A stretch of DNA of 64,000 bases from CAVRXQ01 sp963849105 (GTDB lineage Bacteria > Actinomycetota > Acidimicrobiia > Acidimicrobiales > Bog-793): contig CAWKGD010000001.1 of the NCBI GenBank assembly GCA_963849105.1, positions 62,001 to 126,000 on the forward strand, given 5' to 3'. Every line of letters starts with the position of its first letter. Position 1 is the first letter of the stretch. The notes under the pieces were generated by a model. The model was not told where the DNA came from, made no database searches, and saw nothing but the letters and a program-made list of their open reading frames with translations. A program made the position numbers and the translations under genes. Below are positions 45,182 through 53,513 of this stretch, one piece after another.

Positions 45182-46516
45182 ATGGACTTTGCTGACCGGG
45201 CCGACGCGGGGCGGCAGCTCGCCGCCCGCTTGGAACACTGGCGCGCCGGGGGCGTCATTGTGCTTGGCCTGCCGCGCGGCGGTGTTGTAGTCGCCTACGA
45301 GGTCGCAAGGTCGCTCGGCGCCCCCCTCGACGTGCTCGTGGTCCGCAAGCTCGGCGTACCCTTCCAGCGAGAGCTCGGCATGGGCGCGATCGGCGAGGGT
45401 GGCACGCGCGTCGTCGACGACGAAGTCGTCCGGCTCGCTGGCGTGTCCGAGCGCGAGCTCGCCGAGGTCGAGTCGCGCGAGCGGACGGAGCTGGAACGCC
45501 GGACACTCCGCTACAGAGGAGAGCGACCGCGAGTCGCCCTGGACGGCCGGACCGTGATCATTGTCGACGACGGCATCGCGACCGGTTCGACCGCGCGAGC
45601 CGCCTGCCAGGCCGCCCGCGCTTCGGGCGCGACCCGGGTGGTGCTTGCCGTGCCGGTGGCGCCTTCAGACTGGAAGGTACGGATCGACGAAGACGCCGAC
45701 GAGTTCGTTTGTCTCGAGGCGTCGGAGTCGTTCTTCGCGATCGGCCAGTTTTATGACGACTTTGCCCAGACATCGGACGACGAGGTCGTTGCCTTGCTCG
45801 AGCAGGCGAGGCAACAGATGGTGGTGTCCGGCGCAGGATGTCGGAACCCAGACGACCCGAAAGCGCGCGATGAAGACGTCGAGGTCCGGTCCGGTCCGGT
45901 CCAGCTCCTCGGGCACCTCACGGTGCCCGAAGGCGCTCAGGCGGTGGTGATCTTCGTGCACGGCAGCGGCAGCGGCCGTCACAGCCCCCGCAATCGCTTC
46001 GTCGCGACGATCCTGAACGAGGCGGGGCTCGCCACCGTGCTGTTCGATCTGCTGACTCCGGAAGAAGAGCTCGAGCGATCGAACGTCTTTGACATCCCAC
46101 TCCTTTCCCGGCGGCTCACCGACGTATCCCGATGGGTGCGTACTGAGACCGTTGGAGCCCAGGTGTCGATCGGGTATTTCGGCGCCAGCACCGGTGCCGG
46201 CGCTGCCTTGTGGGCGGCGGCCGAACCGGGCGCCCACGTCGCGGCGGTCGTCTCTCGCGGCGGCCGTCCCGATCTCGCCGGTCCGCGCCTCGCCCACGTC
46301 GAGGCGCCCACGTTGCTCATCGTCGGCGGTGACGACGACGTTGTGCTCGGGCTGAACCGCGAAGCCCAGGCGCGAATGCACTGCGAGAACCGCCTCGTCG
46401 TCGTGCCGGGAGCAACCCATCTGTTCGAGGAGCCCGGCACCCTCGAGCTCGCTGCCGAAGCCGCTCGGGACTGGTTCACCACCCACCTCGGGGGTCGTAC
46501 GCGGCTCGTGGGCTGA
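45182..46516 (+). CDS. Phosphoribosyltransferase fused to dienelactone-hydrolase-like domain
   Basis: A two-domain 444-residue protein. Residues 1-215 are a type I phosphoribosyltransferase with GVIVLGLPRGGVVVAYEVA and the PRPP loop VIIVDDGIATGSTARAA. Residues about 235-440 are an alpha/beta hydrolase (VIFVHGSGSGRHSPRN, nucleophile Ser in GYFGASTGAGAALWAA, final His in GATHLFEE). The architecture is like M. tuberculosis Rv0571c of the dormancy regulon. ATG 45182 sits inside an inverted repeat AGTCC-N4-GGACT (45175-45188) that could overlap an operator. Substrates are unknown; base salvage is only a possibility. Confidence 0.85.
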   Translation: MDFADRADAGRQLAARLEHWRAGGVIVLGLPRGGVVVAYEVARSLGAPLDVLVVRKLGVPFQRELGMGAIGEGGTRVVDDEVVRLAGVSERELAEVESRERTELERRTLRYRGERPRVALDGRTVIIVDDGIATGSTARAACQAARASGATRVVLAVPVAPSDWKVRIDEDADEFVCLEASESFFAIGQFYDDFAQTSDDEVVALLEQARQQMVVSGAGCRNPDDPKARDEDVEVRSGPVQLLGHLTVPEGAQAVVIFVHGSGSGRHSPRNRFVATILNEAGLATVLFDLLTPEEELERSNVFDIPLLSRRLTDVSRWVRTETVGAQVSIGYFGASTGAGAALWAAAEPGAHVAAVVSRGGRPDLAGPRLAHVEAPTLLIVGGDDDVVLGLNREAQARMHCENRLVVVPGATHLFEEPGTLELAAEAARDWFTTHLGGRTRLVG

Positions 46517-46519
46517 ACG

Positions 46520-47512
46520 GTGAAGCTCGCGCTCGCCGGTGACACGATGCTCGGCCGGTTGGTTGCGGAGCGACTCGCTGTCGCCGGGCCGGAGGCGCTG
46601 TTTTCCGCGGAGGTCATCGCGACTGCCCGCGAGGCCGACGTGTTCGTCCTCAACCTCGAATGCGTCATCTCTGAGCGCGGGCAGCCCTGGCCTGAACCGG
46701 GAAAGCCGTTCTTTTTCCGGGCGCCACCGCGCGCCACGAAGGCGTTGCAGCTCCTCGGCGTCGACTGCGTCACGCTCGCGAACAACCACGCCCTCGACTT
46801 TGGCAGGGACGCATTGCGAGACACGTTCCGCTACCTCTCGGAAGCCGGGATCGCTTGGGTCGGTGCGGGAGATGACGAGCGATCGGCGCGGGCTCCTGTC
46901 GTACTTGAACGCGGCGGCATCCGCGCCGGGTTCGTCGGAGTCACCGACCACCCTCCCGGCTACGCGGCGACGCCGGAACTGCCTGGGGTCGCCTACGCCG
47001 ACCTCCGGCACGGGTCGCCTCCCTGGTTACTCGACACGATCAGCGGCATCGACGCAGACATCGTGGTCGTCTCGCCGCACTGGGGGCCGAACATGACGAA
47101 CGAGCCCGTCGCGCACGTGAAAAAGGCGGCTGCCGCATTCCGCGCCGCTGGAGCGACTCTTGTCGCTGGCCACTCTGCCCACGTGTTCCACGGCGTCGCC
47201 GACCGGATCTTTTACGACCTCGGCGACTTTATCGACGATTACGCGACCGACCCCGACCTCCGAAACGACCTCGGCCTGCTGTTCGTCGTCACCTTCGAGG
47301 GCGGGATCCCGACGCGACTCGAAGCAATTCCGCTTGCGCTTGAGTTCTGCCACACTCGCCTTGCGGTGGCGAACGAGACGGCCTGGATCGCCAAGCGTTT
47401 CGCGCGCGCGTGCGCGGCGTTCGGCACCGACGTCAAAGAACGCGCCGGCCGACTCGTCGTTGAACTCGCAACAGAGGCCTCGCCACCGCACCACCGCGTC
47501 GAACGCATTTGA
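46520..47512 (+). CDS. CapA/PgsA-family protein (poly-gamma-glutamate-type metallophosphatase fold)
   Basis: A 330-residue calcineurin-like protein of the CapA family. Metal and active-site segments are in order: LALAGDTMLGR, FVLNLECVIS, LANNHALDFG, VVSPHWGPNMT and VAGHSAHVFHGV. No signal peptide or membrane anchor is seen, unlike capsule-linked CapA. GTG start three bases after the phosphoribosyltransferase-hydrolase gene, so they are probably co-transcribed. A metal-dependent hydrolase role is likely; the substrate is not known. Confidence 0.82.
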   Translation: MKLALAGDTMLGRLVAERLAVAGPEALFSAEVIATAREADVFVLNLECVISERGQPWPEPGKPFFFRAPPRATKALQLLGVDCVTLANNHALDFGRDALRDTFRYLSEAGIAWVGAGDDERSARAPVVLERGGIRAGFVGVTDHPPGYAATPELPGVAYADLRHGSPPWLLDTISGIDADIVVVSPHWGPNMTNEPVAHVKKAAAAFRAAGATLVAGHSAHVFHGVADRIFYDLGDFIDDYATDPDLRNDLGLLFVVTFEGGIPTRLEAIPLALEFCHTRLAVANETAWIAKRFARACAAFGTDVKERAGRLVVELATEASPPHHRVERI

Positions 47513-47544
47513 GCATTGAATTAAAGGATCGCTGCAGGTCGCGA

Positions 47545-47565
47545 GGATCGAGGGGATCTCGATCC
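47545..47565. terminator. Hairpin downstream of the CapA-like gene
   Basis: GGATCGAG (47545-47552) pairs perfectly with CTCGATCC (47558-47565) over a 5-base loop, 33 bases past the stop. No T-tract follows, so it is a weak or Rho-assisted terminator candidate. Confidence 0.35.
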
Positions 47566-47725
47566 GCCCGCACTGGTCGCTAATCCTTTGTCTTGGCGGA
47601 ATCAAGACGTAATGTCCTCGGGGATTTGTGCTGAAATGCAACTTCCGCATTGCGACCAACCCGCGCGCTGCGAACGAACCGCCGTCTCGACGATTTCGAG
47701 CGGATAGGTCCCGAAGGAGGACAGG

Positions 47726-48946
47726 GTGATCAACACCGGCGATACCGCATTCGTGCTCATCAGCGCGGCGCTCGTCATGGTGATGACACCCGGACTCGCC
47801 TTTTTCTACGGCGGGTTGGTCCGAAGGAAGAACTTCCTCGCCATCGTGATGCAGAGCTTCATCTCGATGGGGGTGGTCACCGTGATCTGGGTGACCGTCG
47901 GCTATTCGCTCGCCTTCTCGGGAAACGTCGGCGGTGTGATCGGCAACTTCTCATGGGTCCTGCTCCGGGGGGTGGGAGCCAAACCCGGTCCCTGGGCACC
48001 GCACATCCCCGCCCTCGCCCATTTCGTCTTCCAAGAGATGTTCGCCATCATCACGCCGGCTCTGATCACAGGGGCCTTTGCCGACCGAGTGCACTTCAAG
48101 AGCTACCTGAAGTTCTTGGTCGCCTGGAGCCTCCTTGTCTACGTGCCGTTGGTGCACTGGATCTGGGGTGGTGGGTTCCTTGCGAAGTGGGGGGTGCACG
48201 ATTTCGCGGGCGGGATGGTCGTCCACGCAAGCGCCGGCTTCGCCGCGCTCGCGTCGGTATGGGTCGTCGGAGCGAGGAAGTTCGCTCCTGGCGAAAGGAC
48301 GGTTCCCCACAACGTCGCCTTCGTTGGTCTCGGCACGGGATTGCTCTGGTTCGGCTGGTTCGGCTTCAACGGTGGTTCCGCGCTCGCGGCGAACGGCATC
48401 GCCGCGCAGGCCTTTGTGAACACCGACATCGCGGCGTCGGTCGCGATGTGCACCTGGCTCGCGATCAGCTGGTGGCGAGCGCACAAGCCGAGCGTGATCG
48501 GCGCCTTCACGGGCGCCGTCGCCGGACTGGCGTGCATCACCCCGTGTGCTGGCTACGTCCCGACGTGGGCGTCGTTTCTGATCGGCTTCGCGGCCGGCTG
48601 TCTGTGTTACGCGGCGGTCGCCTTGCGGAACCGTATGAAGTGGGATGACGCGCTGGACGTCTGGGCCGCGCACGGCGTCGGCGGAGTGTTGGGCACCATC
48701 CTTCTCGGCGTGTTCGGGTACCTGTCGATCAACGCGTCAGGAAGCAACGGTCTTGTCGCCGGCAACGCGTCCTTCTTTGGAAAGCAGGTTGCCGCGGCCG
48801 TCCTCGTCGCGGCCTACGCGTTCGTGATGACCTGGATCATCTTGAAGGTCCTGAACCGCTTCGAGGCGATCCGTGTGCCGGACACGATGGAGGCCGCCGG
48901 ATTGGACACCGAACTCGAAGAGCAGACTGCGTACGTCCTCACATAG
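47726..48946 (+). CDS. amt: Ammonium channel Amt
   Basis: Integral membrane ammonium transporter of 406 residues with about 11 helices. The twin His of the pore lie in GGMVVHASAGFAAL and DVWAAHGVGGVLG. The selectivity segment is HWIWGGGF. TGLLWFGWFGFNGGSAL is a family signature. GTG start with AAGGAGG five bases upstream. No glnK follows; a convergent beta-ureidopropionase gene does. In this setting it may retain ammonia released from ureides or act in general nitrogen supply. Confidence 0.94.
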   Translation: MINTGDTAFVLISAALVMVMTPGLAFFYGGLVRRKNFLAIVMQSFISMGVVTVIWVTVGYSLAFSGNVGGVIGNFSWVLLRGVGAKPGPWAPHIPALAHFVFQEMFAIITPALITGAFADRVHFKSYLKFLVAWSLLVYVPLVHWIWGGGFLAKWGVHDFAGGMVVHASAGFAALASVWVVGARKFAPGERTVPHNVAFVGLGTGLLWFGWFGFNGGSALAANGIAAQAFVNTDIAASVAMCTWLAISWWRAHKPSVIGAFTGAVAGLACITPCAGYVPTWASFLIGFAAGCLCYAAVALRNRMKWDDALDVWAAHGVGGVLGTILLGVFGYLSINASGSNGLVAGNASFFGKQVAAAVLVAAYAFVMTWIILKVLNRFEAIRVPDTMEAAGLDTELEEQTAYVLT

Positions 48947-49004
48947 CGGCGCGTGTGGAGGTGCAGGAGACGTCGGCGCTTGCTTGGCGTTCCGGCTCAA
49001 GGTT

Positions 49005-49847
49005 TTAGGGAGCGACGAGCTCCCCGTAGATCTCCGGACGGCGGTCGCGATAAAAGGCCCACTGGGCGCGCACCTCGTCGATGAGCGCCACGTCGCAGTC
49101 GCGCACGATCAGTTCGTCCTTTGAGTCTGAAGCTGCTTCACCGACGAGTAGTCCTCGGGGGCTCGCGACGTAAGAGTTTCCGTAGAAGTCGTTGTCGCCG
49201 AGCGGCTCGGTTCCGACTCGGTTGATCGCGGCGACGAAGTACTCGTTCGCCACCGCGGCGGCGGGTTGTTCGAGCAGCCAGAGGTACTGAGAGTGGCTCC
49301 GACTCGTCGCAGAAGGATTGAAGACGATCCGCGCCCCTTTCAGCCCGAGCGCCCGCCATCCCTCGGGGAAGTGGCGGTCGTAGCAGATGTAGACGCCGAT
49401 GCGGCCGGCGGCGGTGTCGAACACCGGATACCCGAGATTCCCGGGACGGAAGTAGAACTTCTCCCAGAATCCGTAGACCTGCGGGATATGGCTCTTTCGG
49501 TACTTGCCGAGGTACTCGCCGTCGGCGTCGACGACGAACGCGGTGTTGTAGAGGACCCCCGGCATCTCCTCTTCGTAGACGGGCACGACGAGCACCATGT
49601 TGAGTTCACGCGCGAGGGCGCGCATTAACTGCGTCGTCGGACCGTTAGGAACCGCCTCCGCGTACGTGAAGTACTGCGGATCCTGGACTTGGCAGAAATA
49701 GGGTCCGTAGAACAACTCCTGAAAGCACAGAATCTGAGCGCCCTGGGCCGACGCCTCGCGCGCGAGTTCGATGTTCGCCTCGATCATCGACTGCTTATCC
49801 CCGGTCCAGTGATGCTGAACGAGTGCAACCCGAACGAACTCTGCCAT
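49005..49847 (-). CDS. Beta-ureidopropionase / N-carbamoyl amidohydrolase (nitrilase superfamily)
   Basis: A 280-residue carbon-nitrogen hydrolase cleaving N-carbamoyl amines. The triad is Glu44 in CFQELFYGPYFC, Lys in KYRKSHIPQVYGFWE and Cys in VYICYDRHFPEGWR. The GFWEKFYFRPGN segment is typical of beta-ureidopropionase and N-carbamoylputrescine amidase. ATG 49847 begins the conserved MAEFVRVALVQ; the open frame further upstream is Arg-rich. It is divergent from the nucleoside ABC transporter genes. It is a second, sequence-distinct ureide hydrolase besides the D-carbamoylase. Confidence 0.87.
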   Translation of the reverse strand: MAEFVRVALVQHHWTGDKQSMIEANIELAREASAQGAQILCFQELFYGPYFCQVQDPQYFTYAEAVPNGPTTQLMRALARELNMVLVVPVYEEEMPGVLYNTAFVVDADGEYLGKYRKSHIPQVYGFWEKFYFRPGNLGYPVFDTAAGRIGVYICYDRHFPEGWRALGLKGARIVFNPSATSRSHSQYLWLLEQPAAAVANEYFVAAINRVGTEPLGDNDFYGNSYVASPRGLLVGEAASDSKDELIVRDCDVALIDEVRAQWAFYRDRRPEIYGELVAP

Positions 49848-50212
49848 AGCCCCCCTTTGTGGCTCAGCCGCGCGCGCAAACGAGGCGCGAGGAGAAGTGT
49901 CGTTCGACACCGGGCCGAGCGCAACCAGCGCGTGCGCTGATCGTCGAATCGACGGATTGACCAACGGCGCTCGGGCCCTGGCCGGCAGGCGACGCCGCAC
50001 ATGTCGAACAACACCCGCGCGCTTCTCGGCGCTACCCGATGGGAGATCCCTGAGCGGCCGCCCTTGGGGGTGCGTTCGGGACCTTATGGGCAGTTGCGAG
50101 GGCCTTTTGGCCCTGCGCCTTGCAGGGGCTGTCCGCTTTGCTTTCTTACGAACAGGTAACGACGAGAGCGGCCTGAGGCGGTGTGGACCGCCGGACGGCG
50201 GGGGAGGCGGAC
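49848..50212. promoter_or_regulatory. 365-base divergent regulatory region with palindromes
   Basis: No gene is supported. Two operator-like palindromes stand out: GTGTCG-TT-CGACAC (49897-49910) and CGTCGA-A-TCGACG (49942-49954), which share a TCGAC half. A GGAGG site just before 50213 serves the permease gene. The region should carry promoters for the beta-ureidopropionase and the transporter operon. Confidence 0.45.
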
Positions 50213-51457
50213 ATGCCTAAGGCGGTCTCGCGGGCCTCCCCGACGAGGTCGGGGCTGAACTGGCAGCAGTTTCTGCTCAGTTGGTTCGCGCTTCCTGCCT
50301 CGTTGATCGTCGCGCTGCTGCTCGGTGTCGTCATGATGGTCGCCCTCGGCGCGAACCCCCTGACCGGCTACCACGCCCTGTTCGACGGGGCCTTCGTCGG
50401 CAACTACGCGCTCAGCGCGACGGCCGTCAAGGCGGCTCCGCTCCTCCTCGTCGGGGTCGGGATCTGCATCGCCTTCCGCGCCAACATGCTCAACATCGGC
50501 GGCGAGGGTCAGCTCGCTGCGGGCGGACTGGCGGGCTCGGCGACCGCCCTTGCCCTTCCGAATCTGCCGAGCATCGTGCTGATCCCGCTCGTCCTCCTCG
50601 CCGGCGCGGCTGGAGGAGCCGCTTGGGGCGCTATCGCTGGATTCCTCAAGGCGTACTTCAACGTCAACGAGATCCTCAGCACGATCATGCTCAATCTCGT
50701 CGCCGTCCAGGTCATGAACTACCTCCTCGCCGGACCGATGGTCGACAAGACGCAGAACTCGACCTACGGCCTTATCCCAGAGACGCGGCTTCTTCCGCAC
50801 AACTCGTGGTTGCCGATCCTCATCCATGGGACCCAACTGCATCTCGGCGTCCTCATCGCCGTCGTCGTCGCGGTGGCGGCGTACGTCCTTTTGTGGCGGA
50901 CGAGTTTTGGATTCCGGTTACGCGCGGTCGGGATCTCGCGCGAAGCGGCGAACTATGCGGGCATCCACGTGAAGCGGACGATGACGGTCGCCATGGCGCT
51001 CAGCGGTGCGATGTGCGGGCTCGGAGGGTCGATGCTCGTCTTCGGGAGCATCGCGCACCGAATGGTGACCGACGGAAGTCTCACTGGATTCACGGGATCC
51101 GATGGCTTCAACGGGATCGTCGTAGCGCTCTTCGGCGCGCTGAGCCCGCTGTGGACGATCGTCTCTGCATTCTTGTTCGGCGGCCTGCTCGTTGGCGGCG
51201 ATGCGCTCCAAGTCGCGACAGGCGTCCCAGCCGATATGGTCACGGCACTCGAAGGGCTCGTTGTCGTCTTTGTCGTGTCGCTCGAATACATGCGCCGGCG
51301 CGCCCGCGCGAGCGGCTCCGCTCCTCCGGTCGCGACTCGGTTGTCACCAATCGAACCGACCGGGGCGCCCGTCGTCTCCGCCGGACCGTTCGAGGCCGGG
51401 TTAAGTGGGGGCGCGCCTCAACGTGGGCAGCCCATCGGGGCGGGCGGCGGGCGATGA
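50213..51457 (+). CDS. BMP-type nucleoside ABC transporter, permease 1 (YufP/NupP-like)
   Basis: Membrane permease of 414 residues with about ten hydrophobic helices. ICIAFRANMLNIGGEGQLAAGG is read in parts as the core signature of the BMP/branched-chain permease family, and YAGIHVKRTMTVAMALSGA is the coupling region facing the ATPase. A Pro/Ala-rich tail is unusual but not domain-like. ATG 50213 has GGAGG upstream. ATGA overlap with permease 2. With the ATPase and BMP protein it forms a transporter of the nucleoside/purine class. Confidence 0.87.
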   Translation: MPKAVSRASPTRSGLNWQQFLLSWFALPASLIVALLLGVVMMVALGANPLTGYHALFDGAFVGNYALSATAVKAAPLLLVGVGICIAFRANMLNIGGEGQLAAGGLAGSATALALPNLPSIVLIPLVLLAGAAGGAAWGAIAGFLKAYFNVNEILSTIMLNLVAVQVMNYLLAGPMVDKTQNSTYGLIPETRLLPHNSWLPILIHGTQLHLGVLIAVVVAVAAYVLLWRTSFGFRLRAVGISREAANYAGIHVKRTMTVAMALSGAMCGLGGSMLVFGSIAHRMVTDGSLTGFTGSDGFNGIVVALFGALSPLWTIVSAFLFGGLLVGGDALQVATGVPADMVTALEGLVVVFVVSLEYMRRRARASGSAPPVATRLSPIEPTGAPVVSAGPFEAGLSGGAPQRGQPIGAGGGR

Positions 51458-52386
51458 GTCAATTCCTCACCTACGCCGCCTTGACTTCGACCGTCGCCGC
51501 CGCGATCGCGCTCGCTGCTTCGTTCCTGTTTGCTGCCCTTGGCGAGACGATGGGACAGCGCAGCGGCGTGATCAACCTCGGGGTCGACGGGATCATGCTG
51601 CTCTCCGCCTTCGGAACGTATTACGCCGCGATCAAAACCGGCAGCCTCTTCTACGCGGTCCTCGTCGGAGCCGGGGTCGGACTGGTGATGGGGGTGGTGA
51701 CCGCCTTCATCAGCGTCACGCTCAAAGCCGAGCAAGGCATCAGCGGCATCGGCATCTACCTCTTCGGACTCGGCTTCAGTGACCTCCTCTTCTTGAAGTT
51801 GGTCGGCACACCGCTTCCGATCGCCGAGCCTCGCGCGATCGACATCCCGCTTCTCGACAAGATCCCCGCCCTTGGGCCGATGTTCTTCAAGCAATCGCTG
51901 CTTACCTACCTCGCGTTCTTGCTCGTTCCCGTGCTCTGGTTCGTCTTGAAGCACACGACGTACGGAATGAAGGTGCGAGCCGCCGGCGAAAACCCGACGG
52001 CACTTGATGCCGTCGGGGTCAGCGTGGCGAAGATCCGGTGGTCGACGGTCCTCATCGGTTGCACCCTCGCCGGCGTCGCGGGTGCGACGTTGCTTTTGTA
52101 CGACGGCATCTTCATGGAAAACCTGACGCAGTCCGAGGGCTTCATCGCCGTCGCCCTCGTTTATTTCGGGGCTTGGAGTCCGGTCGGGGTGATGGGTGGG
52201 TCCGTGCTGTACGGACTCGCAATCGCGGTCGTTCTCGAGTGGAAGTCGCTCGGGATCATCCCGCTCAGCGCGTCCGACCTCGCGGCGACCGTGCCAGCGG
52301 TGATCACGATTCTCGTGTTGCTGCTCGTCGCGCGCCGATTCCGACAGCCCGCGGTTCTCGGTAAGCCCTACGAGAGAGGAGGTTGA
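51454..52386 (+). CDS. BMP-type nucleoside ABC transporter, permease 2 (YufQ/NupQ-like)
   Basis: A second permease subunit, 310 residues, eight or nine helices. GETMGQRSGVINLGVDGIML is the family N-terminal signature and TYGMKVRAAGENPTALDAVG the ATPase-contact loop. Starts by ATGA overlap with permease 1. About 100 bases separate it from the binding-protein gene, which therefore may have added expression control. Confidence 0.88.
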   Translation: MSQFLTYAALTSTVAAAIALAASFLFAALGETMGQRSGVINLGVDGIMLLSAFGTYYAAIKTGSLFYAVLVGAGVGLVMGVVTAFISVTLKAEQGISGIGIYLFGLGFSDLLFLKLVGTPLPIAEPRAIDIPLLDKIPALGPMFFKQSLLTYLAFLLVPVLWFVLKHTTYGMKVRAAGENPTALDAVGVSVAKIRWSTVLIGCTLAGVAGATLLLYDGIFMENLTQSEGFIAVALVYFGAWSPVGVMGGSVLYGLAIAVVLEWKSLGIIPLSASDLAATVPAVITILVLLLVARRFRQPAVLGKPYERGG

Positions 52387-52489
52387 ACCCGAGATTGAAC
52401 GACGCTCCCGGCTCGGACCGCGCGACGTCTTCGTGTGGCGCATTGCGAATCCGGTCGTCAAGGTGCAAAACCAAAGAGAGGTGACAAAT

Positions 52490-53503
52490 ATGCAACGACA
52501 CTTTGCGCGTCGGGGGGTTCTCCTTCTCGCCGTGCTCTCGATGGCGCTCGCGACTGCGGCCGTCGGCACCGGGTCACTAGCCGGTGCGATGAGCCAAAAA
52601 GCGAAGACGGTGAAGGTGTTGAAAGTGGCGCTCGTCGCGCCGAGCGCGACGAACGATCTCGCCTTCACCGAGTCGATGTACAACGCGCTCGAGGCGCTCA
52701 AGGGCCCGGAGCACTTGCAGATCTCCGTGTCGGCGAACGAGTTCGTCGTCTCGGACGCCGCGAACATCATCCGTGAGTACGCGTCCGAGGGGTACAACCT
52801 CATCATCGCGCACGGATCGCAGTACGGCTCAACGGTCGAGCAATTGGCCGCGCAGTTCCCAAAGGTTTCTTTTGCCTGGGGAACGGCAGGGTCAACCTTC
52901 GGGCGGAAGAACATCTTCGCCTATGAAGCGAGCTCGAACGAAGGCGGATACGTCCAGGGTTACATCGCGGCACTGATCAGCAAGTCGCACAAGCTCGGCG
53001 TGATCGGACCGATCGCGACCGGCGACGCGAAGCTGTATGTGGACGGCTTCGTCGCTGGTGCCAAGGCGGCCGACAAGTCGATCCACGTCCACCCGGTCTA
53101 CACGGGATCGTTCAGTGACGACAGCCTGATGGCGACGGCCGCGAAGACATTCGTGTCCGGCGGCGCGGATGTCCTGACGGGCAGCTCACAGTCGGTCGTC
53201 GGTGCAATCGGTGTTGCGGTGGCGGACAACCTTCCGTGGTTCGGCACCCAGTGGTCCCAGACCTCACTGGCGCCGCACAACGTCGTCGCGTCGCAGGTCT
53301 ACAACTGGAAGCCGATCCTCACCCAGATGTTCACCGAGATCCGTGCGGGCGTGCTCGGCGATGCAACCTACGTGATCGGTCTCGGCAACAAGGGCGAGTC
53401 GATTCAGTTCAACTCCGGCTACAAGCTTGCGCCTTCGATAAAGGCCAAGGCGATGAAGTTGATCAAGGAGATCACCAACGGGACGCTCGTCGTCCCTCAG
53501 TAA
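52490..53503 (+). CDS. BMP family substrate-binding protein of the nucleoside ABC transporter
   Basis: Extracytoplasmic 337-residue BmpA/Med-type binding protein. The signal peptide is basic, then LLLAVLSMALATAAVG. Instead of a lipobox Cys the cleavage region reads SLAGAMSQ, so a lipid anchor is not predicted. LVAPSATNDLAFTESMYNAL, IIAHGSQYG, NEGGYVQGYIAALIS and DVLTGSSQSVVGAIG match the family. ATG 52490 has AGAGAGGTGA before it. Ligand is inferred as a nucleoside or purine base from family and neighbours. Confidence 0.87.
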   Translation: MQRHFARRGVLLLAVLSMALATAAVGTGSLAGAMSQKAKTVKVLKVALVAPSATNDLAFTESMYNALEALKGPEHLQISVSANEFVVSDAANIIREYASEGYNLIIAHGSQYGSTVEQLAAQFPKVSFAWGTAGSTFGRKNIFAYEASSNEGGYVQGYIAALISKSHKLGVIGPIATGDAKLYVDGFVAGAKAADKSIHVHPVYTGSFSDDSLMATAAKTFVSGGADVLTGSSQSVVGAIGVAVADNLPWFGTQWSQTSLAPHNVVASQVYNWKPILTQMFTEIRAGVLGDATYVIGLGNKGESIQFNSGYKLAPSIKAKAMKLIKEITNGTLVVPQ

Positions 53504-53513
53504 CGGAGGACCG

